Source of the DNA: Phaeosaccion multiseriatum
Taxonomy: Eukaryota; Ochrophyta, other classes
DNA length: 64,000 bases
Assembly (NCBI GenBank): GCA_965112735.1
Contig: OZ218963.1
Coordinates: forward strand, 2,728,001 to 2,792,000
Direction of reading: 5' to 3'
In this document: positions 10,235 through 18,905 of the stretch, piece after piece
Layout: each line of letters opens with the position of its first letter
Position numbering within the stretch: position 1 is the stretch's first letter
Program-made: the position numbers and the translations under genes
Notes under the pieces: generated by a model
What the model was told of the DNA's origin: nothing
Databases searched by the model: none
Seen by the model: only the letters and a program-made list of their open reading frames with translations

Positions 10235-11184
10235 GCCGCGTCATGCTTCGGCCCCCACGCTGACCGCACGTCCACCCCTTTGCGCAAGAGCTCATTGAGC
10301 GGCCGCACCTTCATGGCAAACGCCGGAATGAATTTGCGGAAGTAGCTGAGCATGCCTACAAAACGCCTGACCTGTCGCACCTGATTGCTTGGCTGCGCGG
10401 TGGGCTTGGCTAGCGCTCGCACTGCTGCATACTTGGCTGGATCGGCCCGCACCCCCTCACTATCCACCAAATGCCCGCAGAAGCGCACCTGTGGTGCCCC
10501 CAACACCACCTTGCTCGGCGCCAGCTTGAGCTTGTGCTGCACCATCCTGCCGAGAACTTGGTCTAACTGGCCAATGTGCTGATCCACCGTGGCGGAGAAG
10601 ACCGCAATGTCGTCCACAAAGCACGCCACAAACGCCTGCAGGCCCTGCAAAACCGTGTTCATAAGGCGTACGAACGTGGCGGGTGCATTCTTCGCTCCCT
10701 GTGGCATGACCCGCCAGGCGTACGTGCCACTGTGACAGACAAAGGTAGAGATGTCCTCGTCCTCCGTGGTGGCCATCGGCACGTTGAAGTAGCCGGACAT
10801 GATGTCCATCACCGAAAAGACCGTAGACCCCTGCATCTCCGCCAGCAAATCATCCACCACTGGCATGGCGGGCGCCTCCGTGCGGCACGCGTCATTGAGC
10901 TGTGACAGGTCACACGTCATCCGCACAATCGGAGTGCCGTCCTCGTGGCACTTGGTGTTGCCGTGCTCGTCCGTCTTCAACACGGCCATGAGAGGAGTGG
11001 CCCAGGCTGCTGTGCTGGGCCGGATGATCTCTGCCGCTAACATCTTGTTCAACTCAATCTCAATACCGCGGCGGACCGGAGGAGGGTAGCGCCGTGCCGC
11101 ACTCCGAATTGGCGGCTGCTTCGGGTCCAACAACGGAACACCAAACCGTCCCGAATCAGTGCGCGGCGTAGTAGTCGCTCCCAT
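9952..11184 (-). CDS. Element B reverse transcriptase and RNase H start
   Basis: Typical Ty3/gypsy RT blocks appear in order: RSAARRYPPPVRRGIE, IIRPSTAAWATPLMAVLK, VRMTCDLSQLND, FSVMDIMSGYFNVPMA, FVCHSGTYAWRVMPQGAKNAP, the catalytic FVDD box (CFVDDIAVFS), then FVGMLSYFRKFIPAF and RNase H TLSTDASADGLGGVLSQ. The frame overlaps the protease ORF at 11156-11184 and the exonuclease ORF at 9952-10234. Alignment with element A, where these regions are continuous, shows small indels at both junctions. These are probably frameshift mutations rather than programmed shifts. Confidence 0.88.
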   Translation of the reverse strand: MGATTTPRTDSGRFGVPLLDPKQPPIRSAARRYPPPVRRGIEIELNKMLAAEIIRPSTAAWATPLMAVLKTDEHGNTKCHEDGTPIVRMTCDLSQLNDACRTEAPAMPVVDDLLAEMQGSTVFSVMDIMSGYFNVPMATTEDEDISTFVCHSGTYAWRVMPQGAKNAPATFVRLMNTVLQGLQAFVACFVDDIAVFSATVDQHIGQLDQVLGRMVQHKLKLAPSKVVLGAPQVRFCGHLVDSEGVRADPAKYAAVRALAKPTAQPSNQVRQVRRFVGMLSYFRKFIPAFAMKVRPLNELLRKGVDVRSAWGPKHDAAWEGLIEDLLRSPALAFPHCGSESVFTLSTDASADGLGGVLSQRDAEGVERVVTFISRATTPTEARLGSTELELLAVVWCVRKLSMYICLPALW

Positions 11185-14100
11185 CCACGCAGAATGCCGC
11201 TACTACTCGCTGCTTCAACACCACCACCAAGCCCCACCGCTGCGCTTCTGTCCAACCTTCATCACCGATGGTCATAGCGTGCATGTGCTGGGGCAGCTGC
11301 GCCTGGTAGAATGTGGCACGTGCCACTGCTGCTTGCGCCCGTCGCCGCTGCTGCTGCACACATTCACCACCTGCCAATCCTCCAACCTCCGCCCGCAGGA
11401 CACGACACTGCCACAATAGTCGCCGAATGGTGAGGAATAACTGCAGTGCTGCGTTCAGCTCCGTCTCCACACCGGCCTGCTTCAGCAACGAGTGACTGCT
11501 CCACATGGACAAGAGTTGCTCCAACCACCGGGCCACCACCACATCATCGACACCCTCGAGTCCCCCTTGCGTCTGCTGCACGTGTGGGCGTAAGAGCAGG
11601 AGAGCCGTAACTGCACCCACCTCCGCAGCCGCCAAGCACGTACGGAGCCGCTCCTGCCCACTCGCTGCAAGGCACGGCGCCCACTCACGCAGGATCAAGC
11701 TGTGAGCGGCCTCCCGTGTGCCCGCCTGCCGTCCATCACCCGTGCCACCAAGCGTCAAGGCACCATGCTCGTCGATAGCCCAGGTCGGGCCGTGCAGGCT
11801 GCCCGCCGTAGCCTCAACCTGCTGCCCCATCGCCACGTCATCCTGCAAGGTATGCAGAGTGGCCTGTGGAGACACCGTGGGTGGCACCACCTCCACCGCC
11901 CCAGTCACAGCGTCGCCAATTGAGGGCCCCCCGTCCACCGCTGCCACACAGACCTCGGACACGCACAGGGAAGGGGCACCTCCTCCTCCTCCTCCTCCTC
12001 CTCCTCCTCCTCCTCCTCCGCCTCCTCCTCCTCCTCCGCCGCCGCCTCCTCCGCCTCCTCCTCCTCCGCCTCCTCCTCCTCCTCCTCCTCCTCCTCCTCC
12101 TCCTCCTCCTCCTCCTCCTCCTCCTCCTCCTCCTCCTCCTCCTCCTCCTCCTCCTCCTCCTCCTCCTCCTCCTCCTCCTCCTCCTCCTCCTCCTCCTCCT
12201 CCTCCTCCTCCTCCTCCTCCTCCGCCGCCTCCTCCGCCTCCTCCTCCTCCGCCTCCTCCTCCTCCTCCGCCTCCTCCTCCTCCTCCACCACCACCACCTG
12301 TGCCTCCTCCAGCGGCGGCTGCGGCCGCCACGGCCCGTGCGTGTCGAGCCAAGATGCTAGGACCAGCAGTAAAAGGCCCCTCCACTGAGAGTGAGACGTG
12401 CCGCCGCGCTACCCGTAGACGCCGACCGAGCCCCAGCCGAGCAGGCCTGCATGGCCTGTGTTTGCCCGACTCCCTCGTCACGGGCCGCACTGCCTGCACG
12501 ACCGGAGCACGGACGGCTCCCAGAGCCACGGGCCCCAGCGGCACCGGGCGGAAAACATCCTCAGGCCCATCGACCAGATCGGAGGCCACTGCCTCGCGTC
12601 CCCAGCGCTCACGCAAAGCCACAGCCGCGAGCCACGCCTGTCGGGGCGCTCCGTCGTTGCCTCCTCCTCCTCCACCGTCGCCGCCTCCGCCATCTCCTCC
12701 TCCTCCTCCTCCTCCGTCTCCTCCAGCGCCACCTCCACCTGCGCCGCCTTCGCCATCTCCTTCTTCTACTCCTCCTCCTCCTCCGTCCCCGCCAGCGCCG
12801 CCTCCGCCGTCGCCGCCTCCTCCATCTCCTCCTCCTCCTCCGCCGGCTCCCCCAGCGCCACCTGAAGGCCACAAGGCAGCCACTCCACCGGTGCCTCCTC
12901 CTACTCCTGTGCCTGCGACGGCCGCTGCTGCACTTCCTCCACCGACACCACCACCACGCTCCTCGCCACCGACCACAGCACGAGACGCACCCCAGCGTGC
13001 CCAGCGACGCGGGAGCGAACGAAGGCCCCCGGCCGGCGTGCAAGGCGCAACAAGAGGAGCCGGCTCACATAACGCCACCTCCACCGCTGCTCGCCGATCC
13101 TCCTCCGCCAGCAGATACGTGCCCACGCCCACAGCCTGCCCAGGGACCACGACTATCGTCTCGTTGTGCTGATTGTGTATACCGATGCTCCACTGCTGCG
13201 TGGCACCGACCACGCACGCCGCACGACTCACCAGGACTTGCTCGTGGTTCAGCCACCACAACGCCTCCTGCTGCGCCTGCAACTGCCCGTGGGCACCCAA
13301 CTCCACACTGAGACGCCCTCCTGCGACACCCCCGTCCACCTCCAGCACGAGCGCGGCCTTGCCGCCCGGGGCGAGGCGAAGTGCCTCAGTCGCCAGCACC
13401 TGACACTCCCCCAAGCTGACAGCGGCCACGGCGATGGTGTCGTCGACCTCCGACCGCGGCTCCGACGACGGAGAACTCGCCTCCGTGGGGTGCACGTACA
13501 GCTGATGAACCTTGTGGTCAGTAACCGCCCCCACCATTGTGAGCACGTCTTGGCCAAAGATCAAGGGACGGGCGAGGTGCTCCACTACCCACATGGCCAC
13601 CACCGGCTGACACGTAGGCGTGAGGGCGATTTGCACCCACACCCGACCGAGCGAGGCTGAAGTAGCGGCCTGAGTCGTGGCGTACCGAACTGCCACTCGC
13701 TCCTCCGCCAAGTCCCGCACCTGAAAGACCCCTGCGGCGACGCCACGATCAAAGGTCGCACGTGAGGCACACGTGTGAGTGGCGCCGGTGTCCACCAAGG
13801 CCTGTACCGTGAGCGACACCGGAGCCCGTGACGGATGCTCGCGCAATTGAAGGGCAGACTGAAGCACCACCGATACCGTATGCCCACGCGGATTGACCGC
13901 CACCCCGGTACGCCCTGTCTGCTTAATCGCCAGAGTCATCTCAATCTGCTTCCGCCTCGCCTCCCGCCGCAGATACGCTGCCCCTGTATCGTCAGTAACT
14001 GAGAGCGCCGCCATCTCCACCCTCGCTCGCTGCACGCACACCTCGCAGGGCTCCCGCTCCGCACTCAGAGAGCACCCACTGACGCACTCCCTCTCCACCG

Positions 14101-15589
14101 GGTCTGCAGCTGGTGCCAGGAGCGCGGCTGCTCGACACGCCTTCGCCGTCGGAGACAATGCAGGAAGAGCACCACTACACTCCGGCAGCAGGGTGACGTG
14201 CTCCGCGAGCAGCGCGTCGAAATCATCGCAATCGTCGACCAGCAGAGCAGAACCCCCTGCCGGCGCGACTGAAGGCCCAGCCCCCACCCCCGAAGGCACG
14301 CGACGGCCAGCCGGCGGAATCACAAACGTTTCGGCCGCCCACGTCAGCACCCGCGCGTGCGCGGCCGCGCACTCTGCCGCCCAGCGCTGTGCAGCTTGCG
14401 TAGCTGTCTGTGCGTCGCTGATCACCCACTCCTGCGCCGCCCACACCCACTCACGAAGCAGGCTGGGGTCACGGAGAGACTGTTCCCATGGAGGGACCCC
14501 GAGCGGCAGAGCCATGACCCCCCGGGGCACGCCAGCGGCCGCAGACGCAGGGCAGCGGAACACATGCCCTTCACGCCACCGCCGCATGACCACAACCTGT
14601 CGGGCCCTCCAGACCCGCCGCTGTGCCTCCGCCGTCGCCCCCACCAGCCCGCATGCCGGCCCCTGTGCAGCGGCCTCAACCTCTGCCTGCAGCTCAGCCC
14701 CAAAGAGCGCTGCTGCTATTGTTGCATCGGCTGCTGCAACAGTCTGTCGAGCCTCGTTCCCGTTGTCCGCCACCGTCTCCGTCTGCTCCTCCTTAGCCTC
14801 CTCCGCCTCTTCCTCCGCCTCCAGCGCCTCCGACATTGGTTTCTCCTCCGCCTTCGCCTCCTCCTGCCCCTCCGGTGCCTCCGCCGTCACTGCGGCAGCT
14901 GCCTCCTCCGCCTCCTCCTCCGCCTCCTCCTCCTCCTCCGCCTCCTCCTCCTCCTCCTCCTCCTCCTCCTCCTCCTCCTCCTCCTCCTCCTCCAGCGCCG
15001 CCGACATCGGTTTCTCCTCCGCCTGCGCCTCCTCCTGCCCCTCCTGTGCCTCCGCCGTTACTGCGGCAGCTGCCTCCTCCTCCTCCTCCTCCTCCTCCTC
15101 CTCCTCCTCCTCCTCCGCCTCCTCCTCCAACGCCTCCGCCATCTGATTCTCCTCCGCCTTCGCCTCCTCCGTCCCCTCCTGTGCATCCGCCATGACTGCG
15201 GCCGCCTCCGCCTCCTCCTGCTCCTCCGCCTCCTCGTCCACCTCCGCCTCCTCCGCCTCTGCCTCCGCCTCCACCGCCACCAACGTGAGCGTGGCAGCCC
15301 CCAACCCGCCAACGGCCGCACCCTCGACTGCACCCCTAGCGGCTGGGAGCCCCACGTCACAACGTAGGAACGTGGCCGCCCGAGCCCGTGCGGCGTCAGC
15401 TGTTGCGCGCAGCGTGAGCGCTTGCTGCTTCCGCCGCCCTATGCGCAGCATATGATTCGGAAGGCGTGGCTCACGGCAAGCTCGCTGCCGCCACAACGGC
15501 ATGCCCCCTACCGCACCCCACACCGCCGCCTCCTCCTCCTCCTCCTTCGCCTTCTCCGCCTTCTGCTCCACCCCATCACCGTCAACCAA
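11156..15589 (-). CDS. Element B pol N-terminal part: acidic repeats, protease, poly-Gly linker
   Basis: A 1477-codon frame. It begins with Ala/Glu-rich sequence holding three tandem acidic repeats (about 14.8-15.2 kb). A retropepsin-like domain follows with active site VDTGATHTC and, about 80 residues on, a hydrophobic RPLIFGQDVLTMVG flap-like segment. Next come two Gly-rich stretches, the second a run of about 110 Gly from a (TCC)n microsatellite. The C-terminal part, up to the RT frameshift, matches element A (EGWTEAQRWGLVVVLKQ). Protease would cut Gag-Pol. The size and low complexity are unusual for this region. Confidence 0.8.
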   Translation of the reverse strand: MVDGDGVEQKAEKAKEEEEEAAVWGAVGGMPLWRQRACREPRLPNHMLRIGRRKQQALTLRATADAARARAATFLRCDVGLPAARGAVEGAAVGGLGAATLTLVAVEAEAEAEEAEVDEEAEEQEEAEAAAVMADAQEGTEEAKAEENQMAEALEEEAEEEEEEEEEEEEEEAAAAVTAEAQEGQEEAQAEEKPMSAALEEEEEEEEEEEEEEEEEAEEEEEAEEEAEEAAAAVTAEAPEGQEEAKAEEKPMSEALEAEEEAEEAKEEQTETVADNGNEARQTVAAADATIAAALFGAELQAEVEAAAQGPACGLVGATAEAQRRVWRARQVVVMRRWREGHVFRCPASAAAGVPRGVMALPLGVPPWEQSLRDPSLLREWVWAAQEWVISDAQTATQAAQRWAAECAAAHARVLTWAAETFVIPPAGRRVPSGVGAGPSVAPAGGSALLVDDCDDFDALLAEHVTLLPECSGALPALSPTAKACRAAALLAPAADPVERECVSGCSLSAEREPCEVCVQRARVEMAALSVTDDTGAAYLRREARRKQIEMTLAIKQTGRTGVAVNPRGHTVSVVLQSALQLREHPSRAPVSLTVQALVDTGATHTCASRATFDRGVAAGVFQVRDLAEERVAVRYATTQAATSASLGRVWVQIALTPTCQPVVAMWVVEHLARPLIFGQDVLTMVGAVTDHKVHQLYVHPTEASSPSSEPRSEVDDTIAVAAVSLGECQVLATEALRLAPGGKAALVLEVDGGVAGGRLSVELGAHGQLQAQQEALWWLNHEQVLVSRAACVVGATQQWSIGIHNQHNETIVVVPGQAVGVGTYLLAEEDRRAAVEVALCEPAPLVAPCTPAGGLRSLPRRWARWGASRAVVGGEERGGGVGGGSAAAAVAGTGVGGGTGGVAALWPSGGAGGAGGGGGGDGGGGDGGGGAGGDGGGGGVEEGDGEGGAGGGGAGGDGGGGGGGDGGGGDGGGGGGNDGAPRQAWLAAVALRERWGREAVASDLVDGPEDVFRPVPLGPVALGAVRAPVVQAVRPVTRESGKHRPCRPARLGLGRRLRVARRHVSLSVEGPFTAGPSILARHARAVAAAAAAGGGTGGGGGGGGGGGGGGGGGGGGGGGGGGGGGGGGGGGGGGGGGGGGGGGGGGGGGGGGGGGGGGGGGGGGGGGGGGGGGGGGGGGGGGGGGGGGGGGGGGGGGGGGGGGAPSLCVSEVCVAAVDGGPSIGDAVTGAVEVVPPTVSPQATLHTLQDDVAMGQQVEATAGSLHGPTWAIDEHGALTLGGTGDGRQAGTREAAHSLILREWAPCLAASGQERLRTCLAAAEVGAVTALLLLRPHVQQTQGGLEGVDDVVVARWLEQLLSMWSSHSLLKQAGVETELNAALQLFLTIRRLLWQCRVLRAEVGGLAGGECVQQQRRRAQAAVARATFYQAQLPQHMHAMTIGDEGWTEAQRWGLVVVLKQRVVAAFCVDGSDYYAAH
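11980..12297. repeat. (TCC)n microsatellite, about 310 bp
   Basis: Almost pure CCT/TCC triplets with scattered CCG. In the pol frame it reads poly-Gly, in the next minus-strand frame poly-Glu, and on the plus strand poly-Pro or poly-Ser. This produces several long spurious ORFs. Shorter tracts of the same type lie at 12660-12850, 14885-15000, 15075-15130 and 7795-7870. Confidence 0.9.
14780..15250. repeat. Tandem acidic-coding repeats in element B pol
   Basis: Three copies of a unit of roughly 170-190 bp encode a poly-Glu run, an AAAVTAEAQEGQEEA-type block and an AEEKPMSAALE-type block. The copies differ mainly in the length of the (GAG)n run. This is expansion by unequal exchange or slippage within a coding frame. 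Confidence 0.7.
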
Positions 15590-15831
15590 CCCCTACCGCT
15601 GTCAACGGGCCTACCGCTGTCAACTGTGTGAATCTCGCCCCTCGGGGAGGGAGGAAGTGTTGCTAGCAAGCTGAAGGAAGACGATACACAAGCTCGATGA
15701 GGTGTTACATTATGTGATTTGTTACCCTCTCTAACTCCCGTATCCACTTCCCTACTACTTGCCGTTACCACCCCCCCCCGCCCCAGGGCTCCGGCCCCCG
15801 CTGCTACCGACTCTGTAGCGGCGGGGCATCG
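15590..15831. other. Gap between element B gag and pol frames
   Basis: No open frame joins the gag stop to the pol frame here. It is mixed sequence including a short C run near 15770. Whether pol was originally reached by a frameshift, or is separately initiated, cannot be read from this copy. Confidence 0.5.
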
Positions 15832-16285
15832 TCACAACAGACCACCCGCTTCCTCTGCCTGCACGCCCCTAACCATCTCGGAGATGGAGTCGAAATCCGG
15901 GTCCTCCGCCAGCTTCCGCTTCAATTGCTTCATCAACGCGCGCTTCAGGCCCGTGGTCGGGGGCACCACATTACACCCAAAACGGAAGTGCCCTGTTTGA
16001 CCACACCCATAGCAGCGATCCCCCGGCGCGTGCAGAGCCGGCACCACGGCCCCCACAGTCTGCGGGGGGGCACCCGATGCCGCCATGGAGGTGGTAGCGG
16101 CAGCAGAAGCCGGCAGATCCACGGCGTTGATGTCCATGCTCTCCCTCCTAGGCCTGCCACCCCCACCGCCACCACCACCACCGCCACTACCGCCACCCCC
16201 GCTACGACCCCCACGGCCGCGCACCGACAACTTGCTGTGATCCATGATCACCTGCTCGAACTCCTGTGGGCACTTCCGCTCCAAC
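15832..16285 (-). pseudogene. Element B gag, C-terminal part with CCHC zinc knuckle
   Basis: It continues the gag frame of 18013-18698 after element C1. There is a Gly/Arg-rich basic stretch, then the knuckle CYGCGQTGHFRFGC (C-x2-C-x4-H-x4-C), which packages RNA in LTR elements, and a Lys-rich tail ending EEAGGLL. The first codons follow directly from the CAAC duplication, so removal of C1 gives one continuous gag. Confidence 0.85.
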
Positions 16286-16580
16286 TGTTGAAAGTCAGTA
16301 TTATGTCAATGGCCCAGGCCCAGGCAAATACGGTGAGAAACGGTGCGTGGCCCGTTTCTCACTCACCTCCCAGCAGGTTGGTCGTTTAGGATGGCTCACG
16401 GATAAAGCTAATAGAGACAAGGCTGGCTGCCAGGCTGGCTTTGGGGTTGCTATTACCTTATCCATGCGGCTACTCCTATCCTAGGTGGAGAGCAACGTGA
16501 CTCTTTACAACCCCAAAGAATCCCGAAGGCAGCTGACCTTGGCCAAGAGGCTCAGGCAGCAGCTCGGTAGCTTTGAGTTT

Positions 16581-17110
16581 GCCGGGAGCGGTGCCTTACA
16601 GCGGGCACGGCTTTCGAGTGTGGCAGCTGCACGGATGTTGCTGTTACACGGAAAATGCTGCTGGAGCTTGGTGGGCAGTGGAGATGGAGAATTGCCGGGA
16701 GCGGTGCCTTACAGCGGGCACGGCTTTCGAGTGTGGCAGCAGCACGGATGTTGCTGTTACACGGAAATTGCTGCTGGAGCTTGGTGGGCCGTGGAGATAG
16801 AGAATTGCCGGGAGTGGTGCCTTAGACAGCGGGCATGGCTTTCGAGTGTGGCAGCTGCACGGATGTTGCTGTTACACGGAAATTGCTGCTGGAGCTTGGT
16901 GGGCCGTGGAGACAGAGAACTGCCGGGAGTGGTGCCTTAGACAGCGGGCATGGCTTTCGAGTGTGGCAGCAGCACGGATGTTGCTGTTGCACGGAAATTG
17001 CTGCTGGAGCTTGGTGGGCCGTGGAGATAGAGAATTGCCGAGAGCGGTGCCCTACAGCGGGCACGGCTTTCGAGTGTGGCAGCAGCGCGGCTGTTGCTGT
17101 TGCACGGAGT
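16581..17110. repeat. 113-115 bp tandem repeats inside element C1
   Basis: Units begin at about 16581, 16694, 16807, 16922 and 17037 with GCCGGGAG(C/T)GGTGCC and include GGCTTTCGAGTGTGGCAGC. Frames through them give Cys/Trp-rich translations that change frame between units, which argues against coding. Copy C2 has three units (about 30192, 30307 and 30419). Confidence 0.8.
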
Positions 17111-17546
17111 TTGGCGGGAGACAGAGAAGGATACTCGCAAGGCTGCTTTAGGGACTGTCTGGGTGCCTTGTAGGCACACCAGTAAACACTTGAGCAGTCA
17201 GCATTAGTGGTGCGCAACGAGGCTTTGGCAACGCTGGTGGCGAGTAGGAGTGGAGATAGAGAATTGCGCGGGTGAGTTTGAGTCATGGGATGTTCTCATC
17301 CGTGAGCTTGTGTGGGTGAGTTTGAGTCGTGGGGTTTTCTCACCAATACAGGAGGGTGTGTGTTGGAGGAGCGGTCGCACACACCTGGGTGAGTTTTGCA
17401 TATTTCTCATCCGTTTTTATTGGAAGCAACATGGAGGCTTTTGCTACAAGTCGAGCTTTAGTAGGCGAACCCGCTTTGAGTTGCGTGGGGACACGCAATA
17501 GTTTAGTTCAGGGGGATGTTAGAAGTGCAGGGATGGCTGACGGGGA

Positions 17547-18008
17547 TGTTGAAAATCAGTATTATGTCAATGGCCCAGGCCCAGGCAAATACGGTGAGAA
17601 ACGGTGCGTGGCCCGTTTCTCACTCACCTCCCAGCAGGTTGGTCGTTTAGGATGGCTCACGGATAAAGCTAATAGAGACAAGGCTGGCTGCCAGGCTGGC
17701 TTTGGGGTTGCTATTACCTTATCCATGCGGCTACTCCTATCCTAGGTGGAGAGCAACGTGACTCTTTACAGTTTCCCACAAAACTGTAAAGAGTCACGTT
17801 GCTCTCCACCTAGGATAGGAGTAGCCGCATGGATAAGGTAATAGCAACCCCAAAGCCAGCCTGGCAGCCAGCCTTGTCTCTATTAGCTTTATCCGTGAGC
17901 CATCCTAAACGACCAACCTGCTGGGAGGTGAGTGAGAAACGGGCCACGCACCGTTTCTCACCGTATTTGCCTGGGCCTGGGCCATTGACATAATACTGAC
18001 TTTCAACA
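17547..18008. repeat. 462-bp LTR palindrome in element C1
   Basis: Two 224-bp LTR copies lie head-to-head around a 14-bp spacer, GTTTCCCACAAAAC, whose outer four bases also pair. As a single strand this would fold into a long hairpin with a 6-nt loop. Apart from an A/G change near 17553 and a few others, the arms match. Confidence 0.8.
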
Positions 18009-18698
18009 CAACATAGTCCCCAAGGCCGCCCAGGAATGCTGGTGCGTCACCGCCATGTTCACCTCCTGTAGGATGGAGTTGGTGAGCGACGTCTGACTGA
18101 TGCCCCTGCGCCGATGCATGGCTTGGGCCTCCAGAACCGCCATCCCCTCCTGATCCACGATGGCGGCCAGAGCCTCGCCGCCGACCTGCGCCAACAAGGC
18201 CCTTAGACCGTTAACCTGATACACCCCAGTCACCAGCTTGAGATTGGACTCCATGCAGCCCGTCAACTCGGACGTCACCAGGCTCCGTACCACCGGGGCT
18301 CTCTGCAGCTCGACCTTATGAAAGAACCGGAATAGCGCCCTCACGGCCGCGTGGTAGAAGCGCGGAGTGTCAGGTGCAGACAACTCCAAACGAACCTCGG
18401 TGTAGAAGTTACTCCGCTCCATCACCGCGAAACCCTCAGCCATGAGACGCTGCACCTCCACCTCCTGCTCTTCCTTCACCACCCCGTGCCGCATGTAGCC
18501 CCAGGACTCCTGCTGCTGCATCCACTCGGAGACGACCTCCAACGTGCCCCGGTGCGTCATGTCCCAGGTGAGCGTGGGCATGAGAGAGAGTTCAGCGGGC
18601 AAGCTCCGAATCGTCTGCACCCCCCCCCCCAGCACAGGGCCACCGGTCGGCAAGGCTTGGAGATGCAAACTGGACATCTGCTGCTGCAGCCCCAACAT
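18009..18698 (-). pseudogene. Element B gag, N-terminal part
   Basis: The ATG at 18698 lies only six bases after the 5' LTR. About 230 codons follow. Capsid-like features are weak, but the region PRFYHAAVRALFRFFHKVELQRAP to SLTNSILQEVNMAV is helical in character and sits where gag is expected. A TGA created by the C1 LTR ends the frame. Past C1 it resumes at 16285 with the CCHC knuckle. Confidence 0.75.
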
Positions 18699-18704
18699 CT
18701 GAGT

Positions 18705-18905
18705 TGTAAAAGCGACTTAAGTCGCTTAGACAAGTGGTAACACTCGATATATTATACGGGATGGAACCCGTTTGCAAGCCCTGCTGCTAGGCTCTCCTTA
18801 TACCAAGATCACCTTTTCTGACGTCCTCTTACCCTCAGAATCTACGTAATATAGGATACGCCGACCATTGACTTATGGTCCTTCTCACTCTGAGGCCTTC
18901 CAACA
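18705..18905 (-). mobile_element. 5' LTR of element B
   Basis: A 201-bp match to 5225-5425, with a handful of substitutions. The outer flank is the CTTA duplication. No tRNA primer-binding site starting TGG follows it on the minus strand. The next bases are ACTCAG and then the gag ATG. Confidence 0.85.

Larger units (their letters stand above)
16286..18008. mobile_element. Non-autonomous LTR element C, copy 1, with an inverted extra LTR
   Basis: Flanked by CAAC at 16282-16285 and 18009-18012. It contains LTRs of 224 bp at 16286-16509 and 17547-17770 in direct orientation, TGTTGAAAGTC to CTCTTTACA, and a third inverted copy at 17785-18008. Both outer ends of the insertion are therefore the same LTR end. 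The interior has no convincing protein. It consists of 113-115 bp tandem repeats and a unique segment. Removing it restores element B gag. It probably depends on another element's proteins. Confidence 0.82.
5225..18905 (-). mobile_element. Element B: Ty3/gypsy-type retrotransposon inserted in element A RT
   Basis: LTRs at 18705-18905 (5') and 5225-5425 (3') enclose gag, protease, RT, RNase H, exonuclease and integrase on the minus strand. The target duplication is CTTA at 5221-5224 and 18906-18909. With one copy removed, the two halves of element A RT join in frame. B is related to A but clearly diverged. It is interrupted by C1 in gag and by a hairpin mini-element at 7878-8249, and has frameshifts near 11170 and 9975, so this copy is probably inactive. 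Confidence 0.88.

Noticed and set aside
11718-13172. Plus-strand poly-Pro protein of 484 codons
   Set aside because: It is the complement of the (TCC)n tract and protease region of element B. No domain or independent start is supported.
16485-17173. Cys/Trp-rich proteins in element C1
   Set aside because: They come from 113-115 bp tandem repeats, change frame from unit to unit and have no domain.
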